Origin: Gaeumannomyces sp. JS-464
Taxonomy: Eukaryota > Ascomycota > Sordariomycetes > Magnaporthales > Magnaporthaceae
Assembly (NCBI GenBank): GCA_002197995.1
Contig: NGZR01000004.1
Span: 4,712,001-4,776,000, forward strand
Length of the DNA stretch: 64,000 nt
Direction: 5' to 3'
The notes under the pieces were generated by a model. That model was not told where the DNA came from and did no database searches. It saw only the letters and a program-made list of their open reading frames with translations. Of the stretch, positions 1 through 9,795 are shown piece after piece; positions within the stretch are counted from its first letter, which is position 1, and every line of letters begins with the position of its first letter. Position numbers and translations under genes: made by a program.

Positions 1-401
1 GGGATCAGGATGGCGAGGCCCGGCTGCAGGATGCGGTTGAACTTGCCCATGCGCTCGACGATCCAGGCCGTCTGCTGCGGCACGAAGCGCACGATGGTGT
101 TGGCGGGGAGCGAGGGGCGCTGGAAGTACGACGGCAGGCCGCCGCCTCCCGAGGGGGTCTGGTAGTGCGAAGCCAGCGGCGACGGCGCGCCGTAGCCGCT
201 GGAGCTGCCGCCGTCGGGCCCGCTGGTGAAGGTGCGTCGGTGGGGTGCTGGTGTTGCTGTTGGCGATGCGGCGGCTGCTGCCAACAGGGCTGTCCTGGCG
301 GCGGCGGCGTGTCTGAGCGGCAGGGCGGCGGCCCAGGTCGAGGAGGCGAGCAGCAGGCCGCGGCCTGCTGCCATGCTCTTCTGTGCTAGAGCGGTTGCCA
401 T
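1..401 (-). CDS. Stomatin-like protein (SPFH family), mitochondrial, 5' part only
   Basis: The minus strand reads open from ATG at 401 for 133 codons and runs off the left edge. The first ~60 residues are rich in Ala, Arg and Ser with few acidic residues and end in RRTFTS, as in a mitochondrial presequence. A Gly/Ser/Pro linker follows. The visible end, IVRFVPQQTAWIVERMGKF, is the conserved start of the SPFH/band-7 domain in stomatin-like protein 2 homologues. Such proteins scaffold cardiolipin-rich inner-membrane domains and proteases (family knowledge). No intron is visible in this part. The family assignment rests on this short conserved stretch; the rest of the domain lies outside the window. 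Confidence 0.85.
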   Translation of the reverse strand, partial: MATALAQKSMAAGRGLLLASSTWAAALPLRHAAAARTALLAAAAASPTATPAPHRRTFTSGPDGGSSSGYGAPSPLASHYQTPSGGGGLPSYFQRPSLPANTIVRFVPQQTAWIVERMGKFNRILQPGLAILI

Positions 402-1077
402 CGTCACCGGCGTGGCATTGGCTGGGGGTTGTCGCGGGGAGGGTGGGAGTGTCGAGGCTGAAGCGAGCAATTCGTAAAGCTCGAAAATGCTGTCGGGTCA
501 GCTCACCCGCTCCAATGACGGACTCGGCTCCACCCAAGCTGGACGTCAGCTCCCGATTTCAGCCGAGGATTCTCCGTCAGCGCAAATTGTCGATCTGGGA
601 AGCCAAGATGGAATGCCTCAAACAGAAACCCCCTTCTTTGAGAAACCGTCCGTAGTTTTTATCCTTTAACTCCCGCAATTCCAATAAGCTTATAATTTTT
701 CTCCATCCCCCACTAGAGTGGTACGTAGCCTTGTGGTGTTGACAGCCCAGCCTTTCGAGGGGTTAGAGTTAGTTATACAGAGGAATCTCAACGGCGCGGG
801 GAAATTGGCCCACCTCGTCTGCTGCCGACAGGCAGGTGTGACAGTAAGGTTCCGCCAGTGGTTACAGTGAGCCTTCCTCCATATTGTCTCAGCGGGGTGC
901 AGGAACGACCCGATAGAGCTCATCTCGAAGCTCTCGTTTTCGCTTGGCAACCTTCTCCAGCAATCCTAAACTTGTATTTAGCACTTACACTCGAACACCG
1001 TGACGGTAGCGGCAAGCATCGAGAAATCGGCACAAAAGAACAGATTGATACATGTCCGCCACTTATTTCATAGCAAG
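402..1077. other. Intergenic, divergent promoter region
   Basis: This lies between the diverging stomatin-like gene and the methyltransferase gene and should hold both promoters. Short open frames here show no coding character. I see no repeat or RNA gene. Confidence 0.5.
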
Positions 1078-1770
1078 ATGGCCACCCCGGAGTACAGCGA
1101 TCCCGAGAACCTCAAAGAGCGCATCAAGGAGTCCTACGACGCCATCGCCCCGACCTACAACGCCTGGACCAAAGACCACTCGCCCGTGCGCCTCGAGTTC
1201 GCCGACAAGCTGATCGGCCTCCTCAACAACTCATCGTCCACAGCCGACGCCATAACCATCCTGGAGCTCGGCGCGGGCGCGGGCGTCCCCGCCACGGCGC
1301 GCCTCCTCGCCAGCTCGCCCAGGGTCCACGTGACGGCCAACGACATCTCCAGCGCGCAGGTCTCGCTCGGCAGGGCCAACCTGGCCGCCGACGAGGGCCG
1401 CGTGGCGTGGGAGGAGGGCGACATGTGCGCGCTCTCGTTCGGCGAGAACTCGTTCGACGCCGCGCTCGCGCTCTTCAGCATCATCCACCTGCCGCGCGCC
1501 GAGCAGGCCGAGATGCTGCGCAGGCTGCACGGCTGGCTGCGGCCCGGCGGCTACTTCGTCGCCAACTTTGCGGCCGAGCCGATGGAGGGCCTGGTCATGG
1601 AGAAGTGGCTGCACGAGAAGGGGTGGATGTACTGGTCCGGGTTCGGGGCCGAGGGCACGCTGGAGAAGATCAGGAAGGCCGGGTTCGAGATCGTGCAGTC
1701 CGAGGTCAGGGAGGACGATGTGGATGCGTCGTTCCTGTGGGTTGTTGCGAGGAAGTCACCTGGGGCGTGA
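1078..1770 (+). CDS. SAM-dependent methyltransferase (class I, small-molecule type)
   Basis: A 230-residue intronless frame. I prefer the ATG at 1078 because homology-like sequence (YDAIAPTYNAWTKDH) starts soon after; an in-frame ATG at 1000 adds 26 residues that look like leader. Motif I is ILELGAGAGVPATARLL at about residue 62; an acidic residue follows in NDISSAQ, then the motif-II-like EEGDMCALSF and the post-motif DAALALFSIIHLP. These are typical of class I methyltransferases that use S-adenosylmethionine. There is no signal peptide or membrane segment. The substrate cannot be told from sequence. Confidence 0.85.
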   Translation: MATPEYSDPENLKERIKESYDAIAPTYNAWTKDHSPVRLEFADKLIGLLNNSSSTADAITILELGAGAGVPATARLLASSPRVHVTANDISSAQVSLGRANLAADEGRVAWEEGDMCALSFGENSFDAALALFSIIHLPRAEQAEMLRRLHGWLRPGGYFVANFAAEPMEGLVMEKWLHEKGWMYWSGFGAEGTLEKIRKAGFEIVQSEVREDDVDASFLWVVARKSPGA

Positions 1771-2081
1771 GCTGGGCAAGTCGGGTGTTGTCTATGCTGT
1801 TGCACGCCAGTAGTTTGCTCCATTCGCTTCAACAGGAAGGACTTTTTGTCTCGCCTACCACCGCCCAGTGCAACTGTCACCTCCCAACCACGCTAGAAAT
1901 ATTACCAAATCAGTCTTTCAATAATACAAGGATGTCAAGCAGATAACTGACATAAGAAAAGAGCAAGTGTAGCCATTAGTTAACCTCGCCGCAATCAAGT
2001 CAGACACCAACCGAGCCCGCGCCCCTACCAACCTGTCACAGCCACACATCAGACAGAGGACCTACTACAGTCAACCACGCT

Positions 2082-3210
2082 CTATTTGGTCCACGCGCCG
2101 AACCACGCAATCGCCTGCTCCTGTGCGTCCTCGGCCGCCTCGCCCGCGTCCCTGGTCGTCAGGTCGGCGCCGACGCAGAAGCCATTCCCGACGCCCTGGT
2201 ACACCCGCACCTCGCCGCCGACGGCCTTGGCAGCCGCCTCGAGGCGCTCGAGCTTGTCCCTCGGCATGCCGTGGTCGCGGTCGCCGACCGCAAACGACAC
2301 GGGCACGGCGGCGCGCTCGACGTCGTCTGGGACGACGAGGTTGGAGGCCGGGTGGCCGGCGAAGGCGGCGTCGACCAGGGGCCGGCCGCCCGGCCCTTCG
2401 GAGCCGCCGGCCAGCAGGACGGCCTGGCGGGCGCCCCACGAGAAGCCGGCGGCGAAGACGGGCAGGCCGCGGCTGGCCTCGGGCCCGGCGCGCACGGCCG
2501 AGACGAAGCTGGCCACGGTCGAGTAGGCGTCGCCGAGCAGCTGCTGGGAGACTACGAAGGGGATGAAGGCGTAGGCGACCCAGAGCGCGGCATATCTGTG
2601 GGGTGTTAGTTGATGGGGGCACGTGGTGTGATTCTTGCGTCGGGGCGTCGTGGTGGGTGGATAAGGGGGCTGCTTGGCGCGGACGGCAGTTGTGGGTGGC
2701 CTGTGCTGTGCAGTGCTCTGCCGTGCTGGGGATGCTGGGTACCAAGACCTTGGGAGCAAGGAATCTCTGGCAGTATCCGGCAGCGAGATTCGCGATGGCG
2801 GTGTTCAAAAAGGTGGTCCAAGAAAAAGAAAAAGCATAACCTACGCCCTGGACAGAATGTTCTCCGACCCCATCAAGACGCGCAGCGACTCGACCATCCA
2901 TGCAGGACAGGCATGACCTATGCGATGCGATGCGAAAAGCGCGTCAGCCTGGGAGCCAGCGCGACCCGGAAGGGACGGAGGCGAACCAAATCTCACCGTC
3001 AAAGAAGTCGGGCAGCAGCACCCGGTAGCCGCCCTTGTCGGCGTAGCGGTCGGCGAGCAGGCGGCTGTTGGCAAACTGCCAGCCGTAGGCATCCGAGACG
3101 ATGACGACGACGCCCTTGATGTGCCTGCCGTCGGCCGGCTCCGTGACGTACGCGTCCAGGCCGTGGAGCCGCGTGACGCTGCCGCGCGGAGTGCCTTCTT
3201 GGCCGGCCAT
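2082..3210 (-). CDS. Dienelactone hydrolase family protein, three exons
   Basis: Proposed exons on the minus strand are 3210-2997, 2917-2845 and 2595-2082 (801 nt, 266 residues). Phases fit across both introns; donors are gtgaga and gtaggt, acceptors catag and cacag. The product has the DLH alpha/beta-hydrolase layout: VVVIVSDAYGW near residue 35, LLPDFFDGHACP near 66, then GFSWGA near 146 as the nucleophile elbow. The nucleophile is Ser148 instead of the usual Cys. The family His is expected in a hGF motif near 233, but the sequence is GVGNGFCV, with Asn. An acidic residue is available in VGDRDHG. There is no signal peptide, so it is probably cytosolic. Hydrolase activity is uncertain. Confidence 0.8.
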
Positions 3211-3735
3211 TGCGGTTGGTTGGGGGCTTTTCGGTCGCTGTTCCGGAAGAGGCGGTATCGCCGAGTGTCGGGCTCGGCAGTTGTTAATTCAATTCAAGCG
3301 CTTGAGGGTTATTTCCAGTAACAGGATATGGCGATCCAGAGTCTCGGGAGCGGGCAGGAGACGTCCAGGCAAATCTGGCTCTCCCAGGACACGAAGCGAA
3401 AAGGAAAGCGATGTCGGAGGAATTGATTCGTGGCCCTGCGCGGGCGAGTGAGGTCATCATTATTTTGGCCCATCCATTCGCACAGATCAACGAAGCGCGG
3501 CTGTCTGTGCACCGCCCCATGCACAAAGCTGCATGCGCTAAAACGCCCAAGCAGCAGGCCAGCACAGGGGATGCAGCTGCCAGGAAGCTGCTGGAACCCA
3601 TGCATGGGACTTTGGTCCTTGCATGTAATTCTATTCAAGTGTCGCGCCTTGCGCACTCGAATGTGTTCGGTTTATTCGTGTGCTACCAAAGTTGCGTAAC
3701 CGCACGCGTGCCCTTCCTTCAGCCCTGAATATCCC
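3211..3735. other. Intergenic
   Basis: Gap between the DLH gene's 5' end and the GH6 gene's 3' end. No feature recognised; short frames on both strands look like chance. Confidence 0.4.
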
Positions 3736-4956
3736 CTAAATCAGCCTCAGCTTCCGCGCCGCCGCGCCGACGCTCTCGTGCGCATGCTCAACCAGCAGGC
3801 GGAAGTAGTTCTCGAACCAAGCACCCGCAGCCGGCGCCCCCGCGTAGCCGCAGCGGCCGTCGGACTCGCCGCCCGGCTTGATCCACACGATGCTGTCGAC
3901 GAGCTCGTTGTCCACGGGCGTGCCCGGCGCCATGCCGAAGCCCGCGGGCGCGACGTTGCACCACTCGCCCCACTCCTTGCGCGCGCCCGGCTCGGCCACG
4001 CGGCCCTGGTCGATGATGAAGCGCGGCGGCAGGCCCTCGGCCTCGAGGTGCACCGACAGCGACTTTGCGTAGTGATCCTCGTCCCACGAGTTGGACCACT
4101 CGGTGAAGTTCTCGCGCGGGTTGGCCCGGAACGGGTTGTAGTTGGACACGTTTGTCGACACGCCCCGGATGCGTGTGCTGTTCTTGCCCGTCTCCTTGAT
4201 GGCCAGGTCCAACACCGTCCGGAACTCCTTGGCCGTCGGCGCCAGGTTGCTGTCCCAGCCCAGCCACCCGCCGTGCGCCGCGTCGACGTACAGATGCACG
4301 TGGTCGAACTGCAGCGCCGCGATGGCGTGCGCGATGCCCTCGCGGTACACGGGCGCCGCCTGCGCGCAAAACGGCACCGCCATGTTGGTGATGGTGTTGG
4401 CGAGCGAGTCGGGCTCGAGCACGATGGCAAAGCTCACGTCGCGCGCCGCCGCCAGCTTCTGCACCCACGGCTTGATGAACGTCTCCTTGTACAGCCGCAG
4501 GCCGTCCTTCTTACTGTCCAGCTCGCCCGCCGACTCGCCCGCGCTGCAGTCGCGGTCCGGCAGGTTGTACAGCACCAGCCCGACGATTTGCTCCTTGCCC
4601 GTGCGCCGGCGCTCGCTGCGCGCCGCCTGGATGGCCCGGTCGATGTTGGGCAGCGACGCCCGGTTCGACACCCACGTGAACGTGCCCGTCTGCTGCACCG
4701 CCCGCACCACGTCCGCGTGCGCCTTGTCGCCCCGGCCCTCGTAGTACGACAGCGCCGTGCGCGTCTTGGCCGCCCAGTCCGGGTTCGCCGTCAGCTTGCG
4801 GCCCTTGAACGGGTTGGGCCCCACCGGCACCGGGTTGGGATGTGGCGCCGGTGCGGCGCCGTCGCCCTGCCGCCGCTGATGCTGCGGGCTGCTGGCAGGC
4901 ATGGCCGCGACGGACCCGGCGGCCGTCAGGCCGGCAACGACGGCGGAGAAGCGCAT
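3736..4956 (-). CDS. GH6 cellobiohydrolase (cellobiohydrolase II type), no CBM
   Basis: A 406-residue intronless frame starting at ATG 4956. An upstream in-frame extension to 5076 is rejected because residue 1 here begins a clear signal peptide (MRFSAVVAGLTAAG). After a short Pro-rich stretch the GH6 domain starts at about residue 50. Key motifs are LPDRDC at 132-137, holding the aspartate that assists catalysis, and IVLEPDSLAN with Asp183 as the expected proton donor. Also present are YVDAAHGGWLGWDSN, FIIDQGRV and the C-terminal IVWIKPGGESDG. The enzyme should release cellobiose processively from the non-reducing ends of cellulose chains. There is no CBM1 or long linker, so it is a single-domain form. 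Confidence 0.95.
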   Translation of the reverse strand: MRFSAVVAGLTAAGSVAAMPASSPQHQRRQGDGAAPAPHPNPVPVGPNPFKGRKLTANPDWAAKTRTALSYYEGRGDKAHADVVRAVQQTGTFTWVSNRASLPNIDRAIQAARSERRRTGKEQIVGLVLYNLPDRDCSAGESAGELDSKKDGLRLYKETFIKPWVQKLAAARDVSFAIVLEPDSLANTITNMAVPFCAQAAPVYREGIAHAIAALQFDHVHLYVDAAHGGWLGWDSNLAPTAKEFRTVLDLAIKETGKNSTRIRGVSTNVSNYNPFRANPRENFTEWSNSWDEDHYAKSLSVHLEAEGLPPRFIIDQGRVAEPGARKEWGEWCNVAPAGFGMAPGTPVDNELVDSIVWIKPGGESDGRCGYAGAPAAGAWFENYFRLLVEHAHESVGAAARKLRLI

Positions 4957-5084
4957 TGTGAGGGAGTGGAAAGAGTGGTACAATGGTTGTCTCTGGAGCA
5001 GGTGACCAAGCTCGAACCTTAGTGAGCGTGGGCTGCTGTTTCCATTCATCCTATGTCTTCCAACAACCGGTCCCAAGCTGCCCC

Positions 5085-5090
5085 TTTATA
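5085..5090 (-). promoter_or_regulatory. TATA box for the GH6 gene
   Basis: On the minus strand this reads TATAAA, about 130 bases upstream of the GH6 start codon, a normal spacing for a strongly induced fungal gene. Position and match are the only evidence. Confidence 0.5.
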
Positions 5091-6667
5091 CTAGGTGATT
5101 CCCCGCCCGGGGATCATGCCGTCGGACCGTCGCCGCCGTACCAAGCCACGCTCAAGAACAAGCACGACATGTTCTCTCCGGGAGCCAAGGATTCATGCGC
5201 AAGACGTCAAAATTATGGATTAGATGGCGACATATCTTGGGCCGTCTTTCCTAGTCTCCAGCCTCCCACCCAAGCCAGCTCTTCGGGATCGAGGCTGACA
5301 GATCCGGGCGGGTCAGAGCGCTGGCAAGGGGCGGTCCGGTTGGCGAGCGCGAGATTCGGAGACGGGAGTGCGATCTTGCAGGTGATGGGAAGACGGCACG
5401 GCCAAGCGCCAGATGGCAATATTCGCGTGGCGGCGAATAAATAACAAGGCAGATCCTGTCCAGTCGGTCCGCAAGGCAGCCCAGGAGCAACGGCCCATCG
5501 ATGCGGCTGCTACTGGGGTTAGCATATGGGGCTTTGATGGCTGTATACTTACTCCCCATCCAATGCATCATCTCCCTCGCAAGTCTTTAATTTATATTGC
5601 CAAGCCAAAAGCTGTGAGCTGCTAGCCGGAACCTCACCCAATCGGGCAAACCCTCGGCCCTCTCCTGGTGAATCTTCAAAGGCAGGATCTCGTCCGCTCT
5701 CCATCTTCCTTGCGAGAATACACCCGAAGTCTATCCGACACGACACACAACAACGCCACCTGCGGACCAAGATCAATCGATGCCGAAAAAGATGTCTTGG
5801 TTCCGGGCAGTCGTGCCGTCTCTTGCATTGTCGCCACTCTCCAAGCCGAAGCATCACCTCGAATCGACACGAAGCTGCTTGCATGCTAAATCTTGGGCCA
5901 CCTACTTGGCGCAGCGGCGGCGGCGGGAGAGGCGCAGGTACCGGTTGGGAATTCGGAGTAAAGCGCCGTGGCCCGTGAGCTAATTTCTCCAATTCCGGTG
6001 CGGGGGAAGCTCCCTCGTACGTGGCCAAGTGCCGGCCAAGCGAGCCCAGGAGATACGCCTAGATACTGCGCCTTTTGCCTATTAAGCGGCCCCCCATCAT
6101 TTTTACCTTTGCCCACGCGTGGACAGGATGGGCGGTATGGCCCGTATCAATTCGCTCCGAGTGGTGTCACGAAAGTCCAGCCGTCAATGGTAAACACGTG
6201 TTCTCTCTTCCTGACGGTCTCCTTCACCATCGATCACTAAAAGGCAGCAACCACGTCGAGCGGCGGGACGCAATGTCCCAGATACCCCTCTGGGCTTATG
6301 CCAGCGTCCGCTGCATGGGACAAGGACTCCATTTGCTTCAGGTCCTCGCAGGGGCGAGAATACCAAAGCCATGACGGCGGATAACATTGTCGCTCCCTTA
6401 CTCGGCGTGCGCGACCAAATATTCTGCATGACTTTGGCCTGAGTTTTACCTTGGGCCATTCCGCACGCTGAGAGGAATAAGGCGCGACGGAAGAGCAGGA
6501 GCATGGTAGGGGCTGTCGACAAGAGAACGAGAGGTGCAGGAGACGATGGAAAAAAGAAAAAGAGGCTGGGAAAGGGGCATGCCCGGAGATGGTGGCTGGA
6601 GAAAATTGAAGGCAGGCGCAAAAAAAGAAATAATTAAACGTTGAGGCGATTCAAAAACAAATCAGAC
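5091..6667. other. Long intergenic region upstream of GH6
   Basis: About 1.6 kb between the GH6 core promoter and the tRNA gene. It probably carries GH6 regulatory sites. I see no convincing gene or repeat. Confidence 0.4.
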
Positions 6668-6738
6668 TGCGTGTGCCCGGACTCGAACCGGGAGCCCATC
6701 GATGGCAACGATGGATTTTACCCTTAAACCACACACGC
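6668..6738 (-). tRNA. tRNA-Gly (GCC)
   Basis: A 71-base cloverleaf on the minus strand. Acceptor GCGTGTG pairs with CACACGC, followed by discriminator A. The anticodon arm is CATCG-TTGCCAT-CGATG, so the anticodon is GCC. The T arm is CCCGG-TTCGAGT-CCGGG with a standard B box. There is no intron. The length fits fungal tRNA-Gly. Confidence 0.93.
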
Positions 6739-7648
6739 TAGTGGTAACGACTTGCGAAAATGACTCAGCCTGTTACCTATATTCTACCAGTCCGCCAAGA
6801 TTCGCGCCTGCCTGCCAAATCCCCTCAATTTCCCCTCAAACATCCATTATCCTTTCATTATTTTAAGCTTATTCTAGGACAATAATTAACCTCCACGCCG
6901 TTGAAGCGTGGAAGTATGTGGCCCCATCGAGCTACTATTTAACACCGATTTTATCCAGCAACACAGCGTTGCAACCGTTTACCGTGCTATTTCAAGTACA
7001 TTGAGGAGCAGCTCCCCTTCACTGCCCCTTCTCGCATTTGCTGCCGAACCACAATTACCTGCCCACTGCCCATTTTTCAGTTCCCACTTTGGCCGGTCAA
7101 CCTCAACACTGGCTACTAGTTTACAACAACCGCTGCGCTATAATTAGGATCCTGCCGGAGGCAGTCACGCCTTGGAAGTGGCACAACAATGCGATAAAGA
7201 AGGCGCGGCGTGTTTAGCTACCCAACATCCATCGACGTTGGCCCCAAGCGGGGGCGAGCTATCTTCCTGTGAGGGCTCTTAACCCAGTACTTACACTGCC
7301 TGCTTTGAAAAACCGGAAACTATTTTACTGTGCAATGTGGTGATCACAGTAGTCTCGCCTCCTTGGCTCGATCTAAGCCTCGTAGCTACGGATGTTGGAA
7401 GCCAGGGAAAGGCAATATCAAACACTGGGAATTTGCAACTGCAATCGAGCAGACTGGTTTTGATATAAAAGAACTTCATCTGTCTCAATGAACGTCAGAC
7501 AAACCTACATCAACACCACACGCCTCAGCCCACACTCCTCCAAACCACAGCAATTTAAATCAACTTCACCTTTTACGCATCTGCTCAACGCAAGCCCCTT
7601 GTGCTTCCAGTTTGCCCATACCTTGGACCGACCCAACCCCGCAACACA
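6739..7648. other. Intergenic
   Basis: About 0.9 kb, somewhat AT-richer than its surroundings just beyond the tRNA gene. No gene recognised. Confidence 0.4.
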
Positions 7649-8169
7649 ATGGCAAATATCCGAACCGCCTTCGCCGCCCTTTTCTTCCCGGCCGTTGCCC
7701 AAGCCTTTGCAGCCTAGCTTACAGTTACCTGCAGGGTTCATGTGGTGAAGGACGGAAAAGGAACACTCTTCCCGGGCATGACCAAGGAATTTGCTTTTCC
7801 CGATGCTCATCTCTTCGCCCCGAGGCTGATCAACGACATCACGCGCTTGAAGAGTGACCTTGACGTCAAGGTCAACGACATGGCCGGCGGCAAGATCATC
7901 ATCGACACCAAGGAGCCTTACCCCGTTGGTGGGAGGATCGTCTCGACCAACCTTAATCAAGAAGCAAAATCTCTGGCCATTAGGCTTATGAAGCAGTGCC
8001 AGGAAGAGGGTAAGTCTCAAATCCCTCCCCACCCACTGTGTGTCTTTTATGCCTTCGACCTGTGCTGAACTTTCGTTTCCCGTTGCCCCCAGCCACTCCG
8101 AAGCCACCCACGCCTCAACCACCCACGCCTCCTCCTAACGGAAACGTGCCCCAAGGGCCAGAAGTTTGA
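7649..8169 (+). pseudogene. Small secreted-protein gene interrupted by an in-frame TAG
   Basis: From ATG 7649 the first 22 codons encode a good signal peptide (MANIRTAFAALFFPAVAQAFAA). TAG then follows at 7715-7717, and the same frame stays open for 97 more codons to 8009 with coding-like sequence. A gtaagt intron runs 8010-8092, and a Pro-rich tail (PKPPTPQPPTPPP) ends at TGA 8167-8169. The intron phase fits. No GT-AG intron of usable size can remove the TAG. A CAG-to-TAG change would explain it; readthrough is the alternative. The protein, two Cys and about 145 residues if read through, matches no family I know. Confidence 0.5.
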
Positions 8170-8635
8170 CAAAAAGAAGAAGAAGAAGAAGTCGTCGTCA
8201 TGTGAAGATCTTGATCTGGTGCTCGTTCGGATGCCCTGGAGTCGGGTTACTACATATACAAGGCTTACTGCTGCTCCTGGCGTTTCTAGATTGGAAAAGG
8301 TGGGAAGAATGGCAATCGCGTTGTGGAGGAGATGTACTAGCTATCATCATCGTTTGCGGAGTTTTTTTGCGGGAATTATTTCGTATTTTTGTTTGCTAGT
8401 CTTCTTCGTGTCTTGATCTACTTTTTTTCTTGCTCTCAATTTTACCAGCACTCGGTTGTTTTGATCGCAATAGTTTCCATCTCTGCCGTAGCCACCCCAT
8501 CGATCGGCATCCTTGGATCAACCTTTTGTTTGGACCTAGAGGGAGGTGTAGTGTACGTAAGCGCCGCCGTGGAATGCACGGTTGTGACACAGCCCGACGG
8601 GGAGCTACGGGCGCGGCGCAGCAGCTGGGCGCGTG

Positions 8636-8673
<38 letters not shown>

Positions 8674-8899
8674 AACGATAGTTGGCACGATTGAATGCAG
8701 AGCCGAAAATTGCTGGCGACTGCAGGTTAAATAATAGGCGTGTGTTCTCCCTGCAACGAGAGTAGGGGAAGAAATCGAAGCAGTCAAGGATCAATCGTTT
8801 CGCCTTCCCCGAAACTCGGCCCCAGCGAGAACCTATTATCACCTTCGCCCCCAGCCATCACATGCCCTGACCTACTGCCACGCGCAAGAGAAAACCGGA
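8170..8899. other. Intergenic with a long G homopolymer
   Basis: Gap between the secreted-protein gene and the 2EXR-like gene. Its one striking element is the G run listed separately. Confidence 0.4.
8638..8671 (+). repeat. Poly-G tract, 34 bases
   Basis: An uninterrupted run of 34 G. It could form quadruplexes. Such a run is mutable and hard to sequence, so its true length is uncertain. Confidence 0.95.
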
Positions 8900-9795
8900 A
8901 TGATGGAAAACGTCAGCCTTGGCCACGTATTACCCGCATTCGCAAGTCTTCCGCTCGAGCTGCGCGAGCAGATCTGGCGCGACGCGCGCCCGAAGCGCCG
9001 GCCCCGGCGCTGTTCCCCTACGTCGCGGGCTCCTGGGCGCGCAGCGCCCGCTCGCCAGACAACGAGTGGTACGACGAGCTGAATCCCAGCAACAATGTCA
9101 CGTCCAAGCTCACCCTTAGTCTCGTCCCCGGAATACCCCGTTGCGACGCCGCCGCTCCTGTACGCCAACCGCGAGGCACGGCGTGTCGCGGTCGCTTGGG
9201 CTCGCCGGAAGGGATACAAGATTGAGCAGGCGACGACCCGTCGGCGGCGAGTCAAAGCGGTGACCTGCCCGTGCCCCTGGCCATAACGCTCCCTGTTGAC
9301 CCTGCCGCCGACGCCCTCTACCTCCCGACCGAGGAGGCCATCGCCGCCTTCGTGGAGGAGCCTTACGCGGTCCAGAGAAACGTCGACGGCAACGGCGATG
9401 GGTTCTCTGCCTTCGACTCGCCCATCACCGCCATCGCGCTGCCCCAGGCACTGCTCAACGGCAAGAAAAAGTCCTTCTACTTCGAGCTTAACCTGTCCCA
9501 GTTTTACTGGCGCGTCCTGTATGCCGTTCTGGACCCGCAGCCAGACGGACTGGCGGCCGGGACATGGGACCTGCAGCATCATGAGGTCTACGGCCCCGGT
9601 TCCTTCATCTGGGACCAGATTAACGGCGCGTTCGTCCGCCGCGAGTCGAGACGGGGTGGAACCTTGGGGGAGGACCTGTGCGTGATGGTGGATAACGTAG
9701 CCCATGAACTGGCCACCATGTGTGGCGATTCCCCTACCAAGGATGACGTTCCAATGGGCTTTGAGCTTCGCCCTCAGGCTATAAGGCGAGGTTAA
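8900..9795 (+). pseudogene. 2EXR-domain family gene with three frame changes
   Basis: The start MMENVSLGHVLPAFASLPLELREQIWRDA would be written FASLPLELREQIW in the 2EXR family, a fungal family often found in multigene sets. The coding signal then switches frame: to PALFPYVAGSW near 8990, back to PLLYANREARRVAVAW near 9120, and again to AITLPVDPAADALYLP near 9250, after which it is open to TAA at 9793-9795. The later part (FELNLSQFYWRVLYAV, DLCVMVDNVAHELATM) reads as normal protein. No introns explain the switches. It is either decayed or affected by assembly indels. The function of the family is unknown. Confidence 0.6.

Noticed and set aside
3778..5022. 414-codon plus-strand frame
   Set aside because: It is the antisense shadow of the GH6 gene, which has full family motifs on the other strand.
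7742..8068. Separate short gene starting at GTG 7742
   Set aside because: It is in the same frame as the upstream signal peptide and is better explained as one gene split by TAG at 7715.
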